From the NCBI GenBank assembly GCA_035771165.1, contig JAWNZC010000467.1, positions 1,859,501-1,923,500 of the forward strand: a DNA stretch of 64,000 bases, in the 5' to 3' direction. Source of the DNA: Paragorgia papillata (lineage: Eukaryota > Cnidaria > Anthozoa > Scleralcyonacea > Coralliidae). Shown here one piece after another: positions 23,401 to 37,592 of the stretch (positions are counted from its first letter, which is position 1; each line of letters opens with the position of its first letter). The position numbers were made by a program, and so were the translations under genes. The notes beneath the pieces were generated by a model. That model was not told the origin of the DNA, did no database searches, and saw only the letters and a list, made by a program, of their open reading frames with translations.

Positions 23401-25420
23401 TTAGTCTACAATAACATTGCTTTAGCTTTCTTCGCTTTAAAGTACGCTCCTAATTTGGCTGTAACGGCATTTTTTACAATATAAAGAAAATAGCTTTTCA
23501 GACAATCAGTGACAAAATACCTTGGGACATCTCGCATTGTTGGTACTTACCTAATATTTCTGTCAATTATTTTGGTAGTAAATTATACCCTCCCTCCCCC
23601 TCCCTATTCAATGTTGAATTTACAGTAAGGAACTCAGTGAGCGATGAAACGAGCGCCTAAAGCTAAAGAGTCGTCGCCAACATTGAACAGGGGGGCCGGG
23701 GGATAATTGGAGCGGAAAGTATTGTACTTTAGGTTGAAGTGTCCCAACAGTTTTGTCACTGATTGTCTGCGAAAACATTTTTAGTTCATAAAATAAACCT
23801 AGTTACCTAGTCAGTTCTTTTTTTAAAAATAGTTATATTTGACAAAGATGTTCACAGTTTATTGTTAACAAAATTGTTATGGGCATTTTCAAGCTATTAA
23901 ATAGGCAGTTTTGTTGTTTTAAAGTCAGTTTACCGCTCAAGGCGTCTTAATTGCACGTATTATGCAAAAAGATTTCGGCTAAAATAGGTGCGTTATCAGC
24001 AATGCAATTAAAAATGATCGATTTACCTAAAACGAAGTTTTAATATATTTAAAATCACTCGATTGCGCATTTATTTATGTATGCGTAGAGTATAACTTGT
24101 GCAATATCACTCTTCAACTAACGGGCGTCGCGTTAAACGAGAATTAAAACGTGTTTATTTTAGCCAGTTGCGCAATCTTTAACGGGTTCTGCGCCGGTAT
24201 TAGCAATGACGCTATTTGAGGTAGGGACCTTTTATTATTTTAACAATTGCTGTAGAACGTACGCGTACTTTAATTTCAGCACAAAAACAAATATTAGAGA
24301 AGTGATACTAGGTTTAAAAATCCGAAATTCTCAACGTCTACCAACGTCTATTAAAGGCACGAAAGGGACAAAACATATTGATACTTGTTCTAGGTTTTCA
24401 TTAGCGACCATATTACGTACAACATTACTAATACATACTAAGGTAAAACGCAAAATATTTGCGGAAAATTATTAGAGAGATATAACGTAATACAACGCTT
24501 GTATACGGTTGTCATGACAAATGTCACAACGTCCACGGTTCTCACCAACGGTTCTCACCACGATGCTCACTGAACACCGTGGACGTTAGTTTGCTAATTT
24601 ACGCTTGTTTCTTTACAAATAGTCAGTGCTGCTGTTTTCTAATATCATTTGCATGGTATACTTTACATTTAATGAGTTTTAACCGTTATTGCATCGACAA
24701 AATAAAACAATTTAGAGGTAAAGCGGCGACGGTTCTCACTTCCGCAGTATAAAGAGATAGTATAGCATCAAGTTATTTATATAAATATAGCGAGCATCGT
24801 TATAAAAAACGCATTTGAAAAGCGTGAATTGCAAATATGCATTATTTTCTTATTGAAAACTAACATATCATAAGGCGGGTGTGCAGAAAATGTCATTTTA
24901 AACCACAATCTTCGTTCTAATACATGTTTTTTCTGGTGAGAACCGTAGTGAGAACCGTTGTGAGAACCGTGGACAGAACAGACGCACAACAGGGGGCCAT
25001 TTTGACTATTGAATATCATATTTCCTTACTGAATTTTGCACGGAAATAGTTTATTTAGTCTACAATAACATTGCTTTAGCTTTCTTGGCTTTAAAGTACG
25101 CTCCTAAGTTGGCTGTAACGGCATTTTTTACAATATAAAGAAAATAGCTTTTCAGACAATCAGTGACAAAATACCTTGGGACATCTCGCATTGTTGGTAC
25201 TTACCTAATATTTCTGTCAATTATTTTGGTAGTAAATTATATCCCTCCCTCCCCCTTCCTATTCAATGTTGAATTTACAGTAAGGAACTCAGTGAGCGTT
25301 GAAACGAGCGCCTAAAGCTAAAGAGTCGTCACCAACATTGAACAGGGGGGCCGAGGGATAATTGGAGCGGAAAGTATTGTACTTTAGGTTGAAGTGTCCC
25401 AACAGTTTTGTCACTGATTG

Positions 25421-28400
25421 TCTGCGAAAACATTTTTAGTTCATAAAATAAACCTAGTTACCTAGTCAGTTCTTTTTTTAAAAATAGTTATATTTGACAA
25501 AGATGTTCACAGTTTATTGTTAACAAAATTGTTATGGGCATTTTCAAGATATTAAATAGGCAGTTTTGTTGTTTTAAAGTCAGTTTACTGCTCAAGGCGT
25601 CTTAATTGCACGTATTATGCAAAAAGATTTCGGCTAAAATAGGTGCGTTATCAGCAATGCAATTAAAAATGATCGATTTACCTAAAACGAAGTTTTAATA
25701 TATTTAAAATCACTCGATTGCGCATTTATTTATGTATGCGTAGAGTATAACTTGTGCAATATCACTCTTCAACTAACGGGCGTCGCGTTAAACGAGAATT
25801 AAAACGTGTTTATTTTAGCCAGTTGCGCAATCTTTAACGGGTTCTGCGCCGGTATTAGCAATAACGCTATTTGAGGTAGGGACCTTTTATTATTTTAACA
25901 ATTGCTGTAGAACGTACGCGTACTTTAATTTCAGCACAAAAACAAATATTAGAGAAGTGATACTAGGTTTAAAAATCCGAAATTCTCAACGTCTACCAAC
26001 GTCTATTAAAGGCACGAAAGGGACAAAACATATTGATACTTGTTCTAGGTTTTCATTAGCAACCATATTACGTACAACATTACTAATACATACTAAGGTA
26101 AAACGCGAAATATTTGCGGAAAATTATTAGAGAGATATAACGTAATACAACGCTTGTATACGGTTGTCATGACAAATGTCACAACGTCCACGGTTCTCAC
26201 CAACGGTTCTCACCACGGTGCTCACTGAACACCGTGGACGTTAGTTTGCTAATTTACGCTTGTTTCTTTACAAATAGTCAGTGCTGCTGTTTTCTAATAT
26301 CATTTGCATGGTATACTTTACATTTAATGAGTTTTAACCGGTATTGCATCGACAAAATAAAACAATTTAGAGGTAAAGCGGCGACGGTTCTCACTTCCGC
26401 AGTATAAAGAGATAGTATAGCATCAAGTTATTTATATAAATATAGCGAGCATCGTTATAAAAAACGCATTTGAAAAGCGTGAATTGCAAATATGCATTAT
26501 TTTCTTATTGAAAACTAACATATCATAAGGCGGGTGTGCAAAAAATGTCATTTTAAACCACAATCTTCGTTCTAATACATGTTTTTCTGGTGAGAACCGT
26601 AGTGAGAACCGTTGTGAGAACCGTGGACAGAACAGACGCACAACAGGGGGCCATTTTGACTATTGAATATCATATTTCCTTACTGAATTTTGCACGGAAA
26701 TAGTTTATTTAGTCTACAATAACATTGCTTTAGCTTTCTTGGCTTTAAAGTACGCTCCTTAGTTGGCTGTAACGGCATTTTTTACAATATAAAGAAAATA
26801 GCTTTTCAGACTGTCTGCGAAAACATTTTTAGATCATAAAATAAACCTAGTTACCTAGTCAGTTCTTTTTTTAAAAATAGTTATATTTGACAAAGATGTT
26901 CACAGTTTATTGTTAACAAAATTGTTATGGGCATTTTCAAGATATTAAATAGGCAGTTTTGTTGTTTTAAAGTCAGTTTACTGCTCAAGGCGTCTTAATT
27001 GCACGTATTATGCAAAAAGATTTCGGCTAAAATAGGTGCGTTATCAGCAATGCAATTTAAAATAATCGATCTACCTAAAACGAAGTTTTAATATATTTAA
27101 AATCACTCGATTGCGCATTTATTTATTTATGCGTAGAGTATAACTTGTGCAATATCACTCTTCAACTAACGGGCGTCGCGTTAAACGAGAATTAAAACGT
27201 GTTTATTTTAGCCTGTTGCGCAATCTTTAACGGGTTCTGCGCTGGTATTAGCAATAACGCTATTTGGGGTAGGGACCTTTTATTATTTTAACAATTGCTG
27301 TAGAACGTACGCGTACTTTAATTTCAGCACAAAAACAAATATTAGAGAAGTGATACTAGGTTTAAAAATCCGAAATTCTCAACGTCTACCAACGTCTATT
27401 AAAGGCACGAAAGGGACAAAACATATTGATACTTGTTCTAGGTTTTCATTAGCAACCATATTACGTACAACATTACTAATACATACTAAGGTAAAACGCG
27501 AAATATTTGCGGAAAATTATTAGCGAGATATAACGTAATACAACGCTTGTATACGGTTGTCATGACAAATGTCACAACGTCCACGGTTCTCACCAACGGT
27601 TCTCACCACGGTGCTCACTGAACACCGTGGACGTTAGTTTGCTAATTTACGCTTGTTTCTTTACAAATAGTCAGTGCTGCTGTTTTCTAATATCATTTGC
27701 ATGGTATACTTTACATTTAATGAGTTTTAACCGGTATTGCATCGACAAAATAGAACAATTTAGAGGTAAAGCGCCGACGGTTCTCACTTCCGCAGTATAA
27801 AGAGATAGTATAGCATCAAGTTATTTATATAAATATAGCGAGCATCGTTATAAAAAACGCATTTGAAAAGCGTGAATTGCAAATATGCATTATTTTCTTA
27901 TTGAAAACTAACATATCATAAGGCGGGTGTGCAGAAAATGTCATTTTAAACCACAATCTTCGTTCTAATACATGTTTTTCTGGTGAGAACCGTAGTGAGA
28001 ACCGTTGTGAGAACCGTGGACAGAACAGACGCACAACAGGGGGCCATTTTGACTATTGAATATCATATTTCCTTACTGAATTTTGCACGGAAATAGTTTA
28101 TTTAGTCTACAATAACATTGCTTTAGCTTTCTTGGCTTTAAAGTACGCTCCTAAGTTGGCTGTAACGGCATTTTTTACAATATAAAGAAAATAGCTTTTC
28201 AGACAATCAGTGACAAAATACCTTGGGACAATCTCGCATTGTTGGTACTTACCTAATATTCTGTCAATTATTTTGGTAGTAAATTATATCCCTCCCTCCC
28301 CCTCCCTATTCAATGTTGAATTTCAGTAAGGAACTCAGTGAGCGTTGAAACGAGCGCCTAAAGCTAAAGAGTCGTCACCAACATTGAACAGGGGGGGCCG

Positions 28401-31232
28401 GGGGATAATTGGAGCGGAAAGTATTGTACTTTAGGTTGAAGTGTCCTCAACAGTTTTTGTCACTGATTGTCTGCGAAAACATTTTTAGATCATAAAATAA
28501 ACCTAGTTACCTAGTCAGTCCTTTTTTTAAAAATAGTTATATTTGACAAATATGTTCACAGTTTATTGTTAACAAAATTGTTATGGGCATTTTCAAGGTA
28601 TTAAATAGGCAGTTTTGTTGTTTTAAAGTCAGTTTACTGCTCAAGGCGTCTTAATTGCACGTATTATGCAAAAAGATTTCGGCTAAAATAGGTGCGTTAT
28701 CAGCAATGCAATTAAAAATGATCGATTTACCTAAAACGAAGTTTTAATATATTTAAAATCACTCGATTGCGCATTTATTTATGTATGCGTAGAGTATAAC
28801 TAACGGGCGTCGCGTTAAACGAGAATTAAAACGTGTTTATTTTAGCCAGTTGCGCAATCTTTAACGGGTTCTGCGCCGGTATTAGCAATAACGCTATTTG
28901 AGGTAGGGACCTTTTATTATTTTAACAATTGCTGTAGAACGTACGCGTACTTTAATTTCAGCACAAAAACAAATATTAGAGAAGTGATACTAGGTTTAAA
29001 AATCCGAAATTTTCAACGTCTACCAACGTCTATTAAAGGCAAGAAAGGGACAAAACATATTGATACTTGTTCTAGGTTTTCATTAGCAACCATATTACGT
29101 ACAACATTACTAATACATACTAAGGTAAAACGCGAAATATTTGCGGAAAATTATTAGAGAGATATAACGTAATACAACGCTTGTATACGGTTGTCATGAC
29201 AAATGTCACAACGTCCACGGTTCTCACCAACGGTTCTCACCACGGTGCTCACTGAACACCGTGGACGTTAGTTTGCTAATTTACGCTTGTTTCTTTACAA
29301 ATAGTCAGTGCTGCTGTTTTCTAATATCATTTGCATGGTATACTTTACATTTAATGAGTTTTAACCGGTATTGCATCGACAAAATAAAACAATTTAGAGG
29401 TAAAGCGGCGACGGTTCTCACTTCCGCAGTATAAAGATATAGTATAGCATCAAGTTATTTATATAAATATAGCGAGCATCGTTATAAAAAACGCATTTGA
29501 AAAGCGTGAATTGCAAATATGCATTATTTTCTTATTGAAAACTAACATATGAATTATATCTTGTGTGCAGAAAATGTCATTTTAAACCACAATCTTCGTT
29601 CTAATACATGTTTTTCTGGTGAGAACCGTAGTGAGAACCGTTGTGAGAACCGTGGACAGAACAGACGCACAAGAGGGGGCCATTTTGACTATTGAATATC
29701 ATATTTCCTTACTGAATTTTGCACGGAAATAGTTTATTTAGTCTAAAATAACATTGCTTTAGCTTTCTTGGCTTTAAAGTACGCTCCTTAGTTGGCTGTA
29801 ACGGCATTTTTTACAATATAAAGAAAATAGCTTTTCAGACTGTCTGCGAAAACATTTTTAGATCATAAAATAAACCTAGTTACCTAGTCAGTTCTTTTTT
29901 TAAAAATAGTTATATTTGACAAAGATGTTCACAGTTTATTGTTAACAAAATTGTTATGGGCATTTTCAAGATATTAAATAGGCAGTTTTGTTGTTTTAAA
30001 GTCAGTTTACTGCTCAAGGCGTCTTAATTGCACGTATTATGCAAAAAGATTTCGGCTAAAATAGGTGCGTTATCAGCAATGCAATTAAAAATGATCGATT
30101 TACCTAAAACGAAGTTTTAATATATTTAAAATCACTCGATTGCGCATTTATTTATGTATGCGTAGAGTATAACTTGTGCAATATCACTCTTCAACTAACG
30201 GGCGTCGCGTTAAACGAGAATTAAAACGTGTTTATTTTAGCCAGTTGCGCAATCTTTAACGGGTTCTGCGCCGGTATTAGCAATAACGCTATTTGAGGTA
30301 GGGACCTTTTATTATTTTAACAATTGCTGTAGAACGTACGCGTACTTTAATTTCAGCACAAAAACAAATATTAGAGAAGTGATACTAGGTTTAAAAATCC
30401 GAAATTCTCAACGTCTACCAACGTCTATTAAAGGCACGAAAGGGACAAAACATATTGATACTTGTTCTAGGTTTTCATTAGCAACCATATTACGTACAAC
30501 ATTACTAATACATACTAAGGTAAAACGCGAAATATTTGCGGAAAATTATTAGAGAGATATAACGTAATACAACGCTTGTATACGGTTGTCATGACAAATG
30601 TCACAACGTCCACGGTTCTCACCAACGGTTCTCACCACGGTGCTCACTGAACACCGTGGACGTTAGTTTGCTAATTTACGCTTGTTTCTTTACAAATAGT
30701 CAGTGCTGCTGTTTTCTAATATCATTTGCATGGTATACTTTACATTTAATGAGTTTTAACCGGTATTGCATCGACAAAATAAAACAATTTAGAGGTAAAG
30801 CGGCGACGGTTCTCACTTCCGCAGTATAAAGAGATAGTATAGCATCAAGTTATTTATATAAATATAGCGAGCATCGTTATAAAAAACGCATTTGAAAAGC
30901 GTGAATTGCAAATATGCATTATTTTCTTATTGAAAACTAACATATCATAAGGCGGGTGTGCAGAAAATGTCATTTTAAACCACAATCTTCGTTCTAATAC
31001 ATGTTTTTCTGGTGAGAACCGTAGTGAGAACCGTTGTGAGAACCGTGGACAGAACAGACGCACAACAGGGGGCCATTTTGACTATTGAATATCATATTTC
31101 CTTACTGAATTTTGCACGGAAATAGTTTATTTAGTCTACAATAACATTGCTTTAGCTTTCTTGGCTTTAAAGTACGCTCCTAAGTTGGCTGTAACGGCAT
31201 TTTTTACAATATAAAGAAAATAGCTTTTCAGA
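25421..31232. repeat. Higher-order duplication of a B-CTG-B block
   Basis: B 25421-26810 and B 28470-29839 share the private variant GCTCCTTAGTTGG. B 26814-28203 and B 29843-31232 share TTTTTAGATCATAAAA near their starts (also present in 28470). Both pairs are joined by CTG. The two-B block was therefore duplicated as a unit, with an A (28204-28469) between the copies. The 28470 copy additionally lacks about 23 bp near 28800 and has an altered patch at about 29550. Confidence 0.7.
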
Positions 31233-34200
31233 CTGTCTGCGAAAACATTTTTAGTTCATAAAATAAACCTAGTTACCTAGTCAGTTCTTTTTTTAAAAAT
31301 AGTTATATTTGACAAAGATGTTCACAGTTTATTGTTAACAAAATTGTTATGGTCATTTTCAAGATATTAAATAGGCAGTTTTGTTGTTTTAAAGTCAGTT
31401 TACTGCTCAAGGCGTCTTAATTGCACGTATTATGCAAAAAGATTTCGGCTAAAATAGGTGCGTTATCAGCAATGCAATTAAAAATTATAGATTTACCTAA
31501 AACGAAGTTTTAATATATTTAAAATCACTCGATTGCGCATTTATTTATGTATGCGTAGAGTATAACTTGTGCAATATCACTCTTCAACTAACGGGCGTCG
31601 CGTTAAACGAGAATTAAAACGTGTTTATTTTAGCCAGTTGCGCAATCTTTAACGGGTTCTGCGCCGGTATTAGCGTAATAACGCTATTTGAGGTAGGGAC
31701 CTTTTATTATTTTAACAATTACTGTAGAACGTACGCGTACTTTAATTTCAGCACAAAAACAAATATTAGAGAAGTGATACTAGGTTTAAAAATCCGAAAT
31801 TCTCAACGTCTACCAACGTCTATTAAAGGCACGAAAGGGACAAAACATATTGATACTTGTTCTAGGTTTTCATTAGCAACCATATTACGTACAACATTAC
31901 TAATACATACTAAGGTAAAACGCGAAATATTTGCGGAAAATTATTAGAGAGATATAACGTAATACAACGCTTGTATACGGTTGTCATGACAAATGTCACA
32001 ACGTCCACGGTTCTCACCAACGGTTCTCACCACGGTGCTCACTGAACACAGTGGACGTTAGTTTGCTAATTTACGCGTGTTTCTTTACAAATAGTCAGTG
32101 CTGCTGTTTTCTAATATCATTTGCATGGTATACTTTACATTTAATGAGTTTTAACCGGTATTGCATCGACAAAATAAAACAATTTAGAGGTAAAGCGGCG
32201 ACGGTTCTCACTTCCGCAGTATAAAGAGATAGTATAGCATCAAGTTATTTATATAAATATAGCGAGCATCGTTATAAAAAACGCATTTGAAAAGCGTGAA
32301 TTGCAAATATGCATTATTTTCTTATTGAAAACTAACATATCATAAGGCGGGTGTGCAGAAAATGTCATTTTAAACCACAATCTTCGTTCTAATACATGTT
32401 TTTCTGGTGAGAACCGTAGTGAGAACCGTTGTGAGAACCGTGGACAGAACAGACGCACAACAGGGGGCCATTTTGACTATTGAATATCATATTTCCTTAC
32501 TGAATTTTGCACGGAAATAGTTTATTTAGTCTACAATAACATTGCTTTAGCTTTCTTGGCTTTAAAGTACGCTCCTAAGTTGGCTGTAACGGCATTTTTT
32601 ACAATATAAAGAAAATAGCTTTTCAGACAATCAGTGACAAAATACCTTGGGACATCTCGCATTGTTGGTACTTACCTAATATTTCTGTCAATTATTTTGG
32701 TAGTAAATTATATCCCTCCCTCCCCCTCCCTATTCAATGTTGAATTTACAGTAAGGAACTCAGTGAGCGTTGAAACGAGCGCCTAAAGCTAAAGAGTCGT
32801 CACCAACATTGAACAGGGGGGCCGGGGGATAATTGGAGCGGAAAGTATTGTACTTTAGGTTGAAGTGTCTCAACAGTTTTGTCACTGATTGTCTGCGAAA
32901 ACATTTTTAGTTCATAAAATAAACCTAGTTACCTAGTCAGTTCTTTTTTTAAAAATAGTTATATTTGACAAAGATGTTCACAGTTTATTGTTAACAAAAT
33001 TGTTATGGGCATTTTCAAGATATTAAATAGGCAGTTTTGTTGTTTTAAAGTCAGTTTACTGCTCAAGGCGTCTTAATTGCACGTATTATGCAAAAAGATT
33101 TCGGCTAAAATAGGTGCGTTATCAGCAATGCAATTAAAAATTATCGATTTACCTAAAACGAAGTTTTAATATATTTAAAATCACTCGATTGCGCATTTAT
33201 TTATGTATGCGTAGAGTATAACTTGTGCAATATCACTCTTCAACTAACGGGCGTCGCGTTAAACGAGAATTAAAACGTGTTTATTTTAGCCAGTTGCGCA
33301 ATCTTTAACGGGTTCTGCGCCGGTATTAGCAATAACGCTATTTGAGGTAGGGACCTTTTATTATTTTAACAATTGCTGTAGAACGTACGCGTACTTTAAT
33401 TTCAGCACAAAAACAAATATTAGAGAAGTGATACTAGGTTTAAAAATCCGAAATTCTCAACGTCTACCAACGTCTATTAAAGGCACGAAAGGGACAAAAC
33501 ATATTGATACTTGTTCTAGGTTTTCATTAGCAACCATATTACGTACAACATTACTAATACATACTAAGGTAAAACGCGAAATATTTGCGGAAAATTATTA
33601 GAGAGATATAACGTAATACAACGCTTGTATACGGTTGTCATGACAAATGTCACAACGTCCACGGTTCTCACCAACGGTTCTCACCACGGTGCTCACTGAA
33701 CACCGTGGACGTTAGTTTGCTAATTTACGCTTGTTTCTTTACAAATAGTCAGTGCTGCTGTTTTCTAATATCATTTGCATGGTATACTTTACATTTAATG
33801 ACTTTTAACCGGTATTGCATCGACAAAATAAAACAATTTAGAGGTAAAGCGGCGACGGTTCTCACTTCCGCAGTATAAAGAGATAGTATAGCATCAAGTT
33901 ATTTATATAAATATAGCGAGCATCGTTATAAAAAACGCATTTGAAAAGCGTGAATTGCAAATATGCATTATTTTCTTATTGAAAACTAACATATCATAAG
34001 GCGGGTGTGCAAAAAATGTCATTTTAAACCACAATCTTCGTTCTAATACATGTTTTTCTGGTGAGAACCGTAGTGAGAACCGTTGTGAGAACCGTGGACA
34101 GAACAGACGCACAACAGGGGGCCATTTTGACTATTGAATATAATATTTCCTTACTGAATTTTGCACGGAAATAGTTTATTTAGTCTACAATAACATTGCT

Positions 34201-37200
34201 TTAGCTTTCTTGGCTTTAAAGTACGCTCCTAAGTTGGCTGTAACGGCATTTTTTACAATATAAAGAAAATAGCTTTTCAGACAGTCTGCGAAAACATTTT
34301 TAGTTCATAAAATAAACCTAGTTACCTAGTCAGTTCTTTTTTTAAAAATAGTTATATTTGACAAAGATGTTCACAGTTTATTGTTAACAAAATTGTTATG
34401 GGCATTTTCAAGATATTAAATAGGCAGTTTTGTTGTTTTAAAGTCAGTTTACTGCTCAAGGCGTCTTAATTGCACGTATTATGCAAAAAGATTTCGGCTA
34501 AAATAGGTGCGTTATCAGCAATGCAATTAAAAATGATCGATTTACCTAAAACGAAGTTTTAATATATTTAAAATCACTCGATTGCGCATTTATTTATGTA
34601 TGCGTAGAGTATAACTTGTGCAATATCACTCTTCAACTAACGGGCGTCGCGTTAAACGAGAATTAAAACGTGTTTATTTTAGCCAGTTGCGCAATCTTTA
34701 ACGGGTTCTGCGCCGGTATTAGCAATAACGCTATTTGAGGTAGGGACCTTTTATTATTTTAACAATTGCTGTAGAACGTACGCGTACTTTAATTTCAGCA
34801 CAAAAACAAATATTAGAGAAGTGATACTAGGTTTAAAAATCCGAAATTCTCAACGTCTACCAACGTCTATTAAAGGCACGAAAGGGACAAAACATATTGA
34901 TACTTGTTCTAGGTTTTCATTAGCAACCATATTACGTACAACATTACTAATACATACTAAGGTAAAACGCGAAATATTTGCGGAAAATTATTAGAGAGAT
35001 ATAACGTAATACAACGCTTGTATACGGTTGTCATGACAAATGTCACAACGTCCACGGTTCTCACCAACGGTTCTCACCACGGTGCTCACTGAACACCGTG
35101 GACGTTAGTTTGCTAATTTACGCTTGTTTCTTTACAAATAGTCAGTGCTGCTGTTTTCTAATATCATTTGCATGGTATACTTTACATTTAATGAGTTTTA
35201 ACCGGTATTGCATCGACAAAATAAAACAATTTAGAGGTAAAGCGGCGACGGTTCTCACTTCCGCAGTATAAAGAGATAGCATAGCATCAAGTTATTTATA
35301 TAAATATAGCGAGCATCGTTATAAAAAACGCATTTGAAAAGCGTGAATTGCAAATATGCATTATTTTCTTATTGAAAACTAACATATCATAAGGCGGGTG
35401 TGCAGGAAATGTCATTTTAAACCACAATCTTCGTTCTAATACATGTTTTTCTGGTGAGAACCGTAGTGAGAACCGTTGTGAGAACCGTGGACAGAACAGA
35501 CGCACAACAGGGGGCCATTTTGACTATTGAATATCATATTTCCTTACTGAATTTTGCACGGAAATAGTTTATTTAGTCTACAATAACATTGCTTTAGCTT
35601 TCTTGGCTTTAAAGTACGCTCCTAAGTTGGCTGTAACGGCATTTTTTACAATATAAAGAAAATAGCTTTTCAGACAATCAGTGACAAAATACCTTGGGAC
35701 ATCTCGCATTGTTGGTACTTACCTAATATTTCTGTCAATTATTTTGGTAGTAAATTATATCCCTCCCTCCCCCTCCCTATTCAATGTTGAATTTACAGTA
35801 AGGAACTCAGTGAGCGTTGAAACGAGCGCCTAAAGCTAAAGAGTCGTCACCAACATTGAACAGGGGGGCCGGGGGATAATTGGAGCGGAAAGTATTGTAC
35901 TTTAGGTTGAAGTGTCCCAACAGTTTTGTCACTGATTGTCTGCGAAAACATTTTTAGTTCATAAAATAAACCTAGTTACCTAGTCAGTTCTTTTTTTAAA
36001 AATAGTTATATTTGACAAAGATGTTCACAGTTTATTGTTAACAAAATTGTTATGGGCATTTTCAAGATATTAAATAGGCAGTTTTGTTGTTTTAAAGTCA
36101 GTTTACTGCTCAAGGCGTCTTAATTGCACGTATTATGCAAAAAGATTTCGGTTAAAATAGGTGCGTTATCAGCAATGCAATTAAAAATGATCGATTTACC
36201 TAAAACGAAGTTTTAATATATTTAAAATCACTCGATTGCGCATTTATTTATGTATGCGTAGAGTATAACTTGTGCAATATCACTCTTCAACTAACGGGCG
36301 TCGCGTTAAACGAGAATTAAAACGTGTTTATTTTAGCCAGTTGCGCAATCTTTAACGGGTTCTGCGCCGGTATTAGCAATAACGCTATTTGAGGTAGGGA
36401 CCTTTTATTATTTTAACAATTGCTGTAGAACGTACGCGTACTTTAATTTCAGCACAAAAACAAATATTAGAGAAGTGATACTAGGTTTAAAAATCCGAAA
36501 TTCTCAACGTCTACCAACGTCTATTAAAGGCACGAAAGGGACAAAACATATTGATACTTGTTCTAGGTTTTCATTAGCAACCATATTACGTACAACATTA
36601 CTAATGCATACTAAGGTAAAACGCGAAATATTTGCGGAAAATTATTAGAGAGATATAACGTAATACAACGCTTGTATACGGTTGTCATGACAAATGTCAC
36701 AACGTCCACGGTTCTCACCAACGGTTCTCACCACGGTGCTCACTGAACACCGTGGACGTTAGTTTGCTAATTTACGCTTGTTTCTTTACAAATAGTCAGT
36801 GCTGCTGTTTTCTAATATCATTTGCATGGTATACTTTACATTTAATGAGTTTTAACCGGTATTGCATCGACAAAATAAAACAATTTAGAGGTAAAGCGGC
36901 GACGGTTCTCACTTCCGCAGTATAAAGAGATAGTATAGCATCAAGTTATTTATATAAATATAGCGAGCATCGTTATAAAAAACGCATTTGAAAAGCGTGA
37001 ATTGCAAATATGCATTATTTTCTTATTGAAAACTAACATATCATAAGGCGGGTGTGCAGAAAATGTCATTTTAAACCACAATCTTCGTTCTAATACATGT
37101 TTTTCTGGTGAGAACCGTAGTGAGAACCGTTGTGAGAACCGTGGACAGAACAGACGCACAACAGGGGGCCATTTTGACTATTGAATATCATATTTCCTTA

Positions 37201-37592
37201 CTGAATTTTGCACGGAAATAGTTTATTTAGTCTACAATAACATTGCTTTAGCTTTCTTGGCTTTAAAGTACGCTCCTAATTTGGCTGTAACGGCATTTTT
37301 TACAATATAAAGAAAATAGCTTTTCAGACAATCAGTGACAAAATACCTTGGGACATCTCGCATTGTTGGTACTTACCTAATATTTCTGTCAATTATTTTG
37401 GTAGTAAATTATATCCCTCCCTCCCCCTCCCTATTCAATGTTGAATTTACAGTAAGGAACTCAGTGAGCGTTGAAACGAGCGCCTAAAGCTAAAGAGTCG
37501 TCACCAACATTGAACAGGGGGGCCGGGGGATAATTGGAGCGGAAAGTATTGTACTTTAGGTTGAAGTGTCTCAACAGTTTTGTCACTGATTG

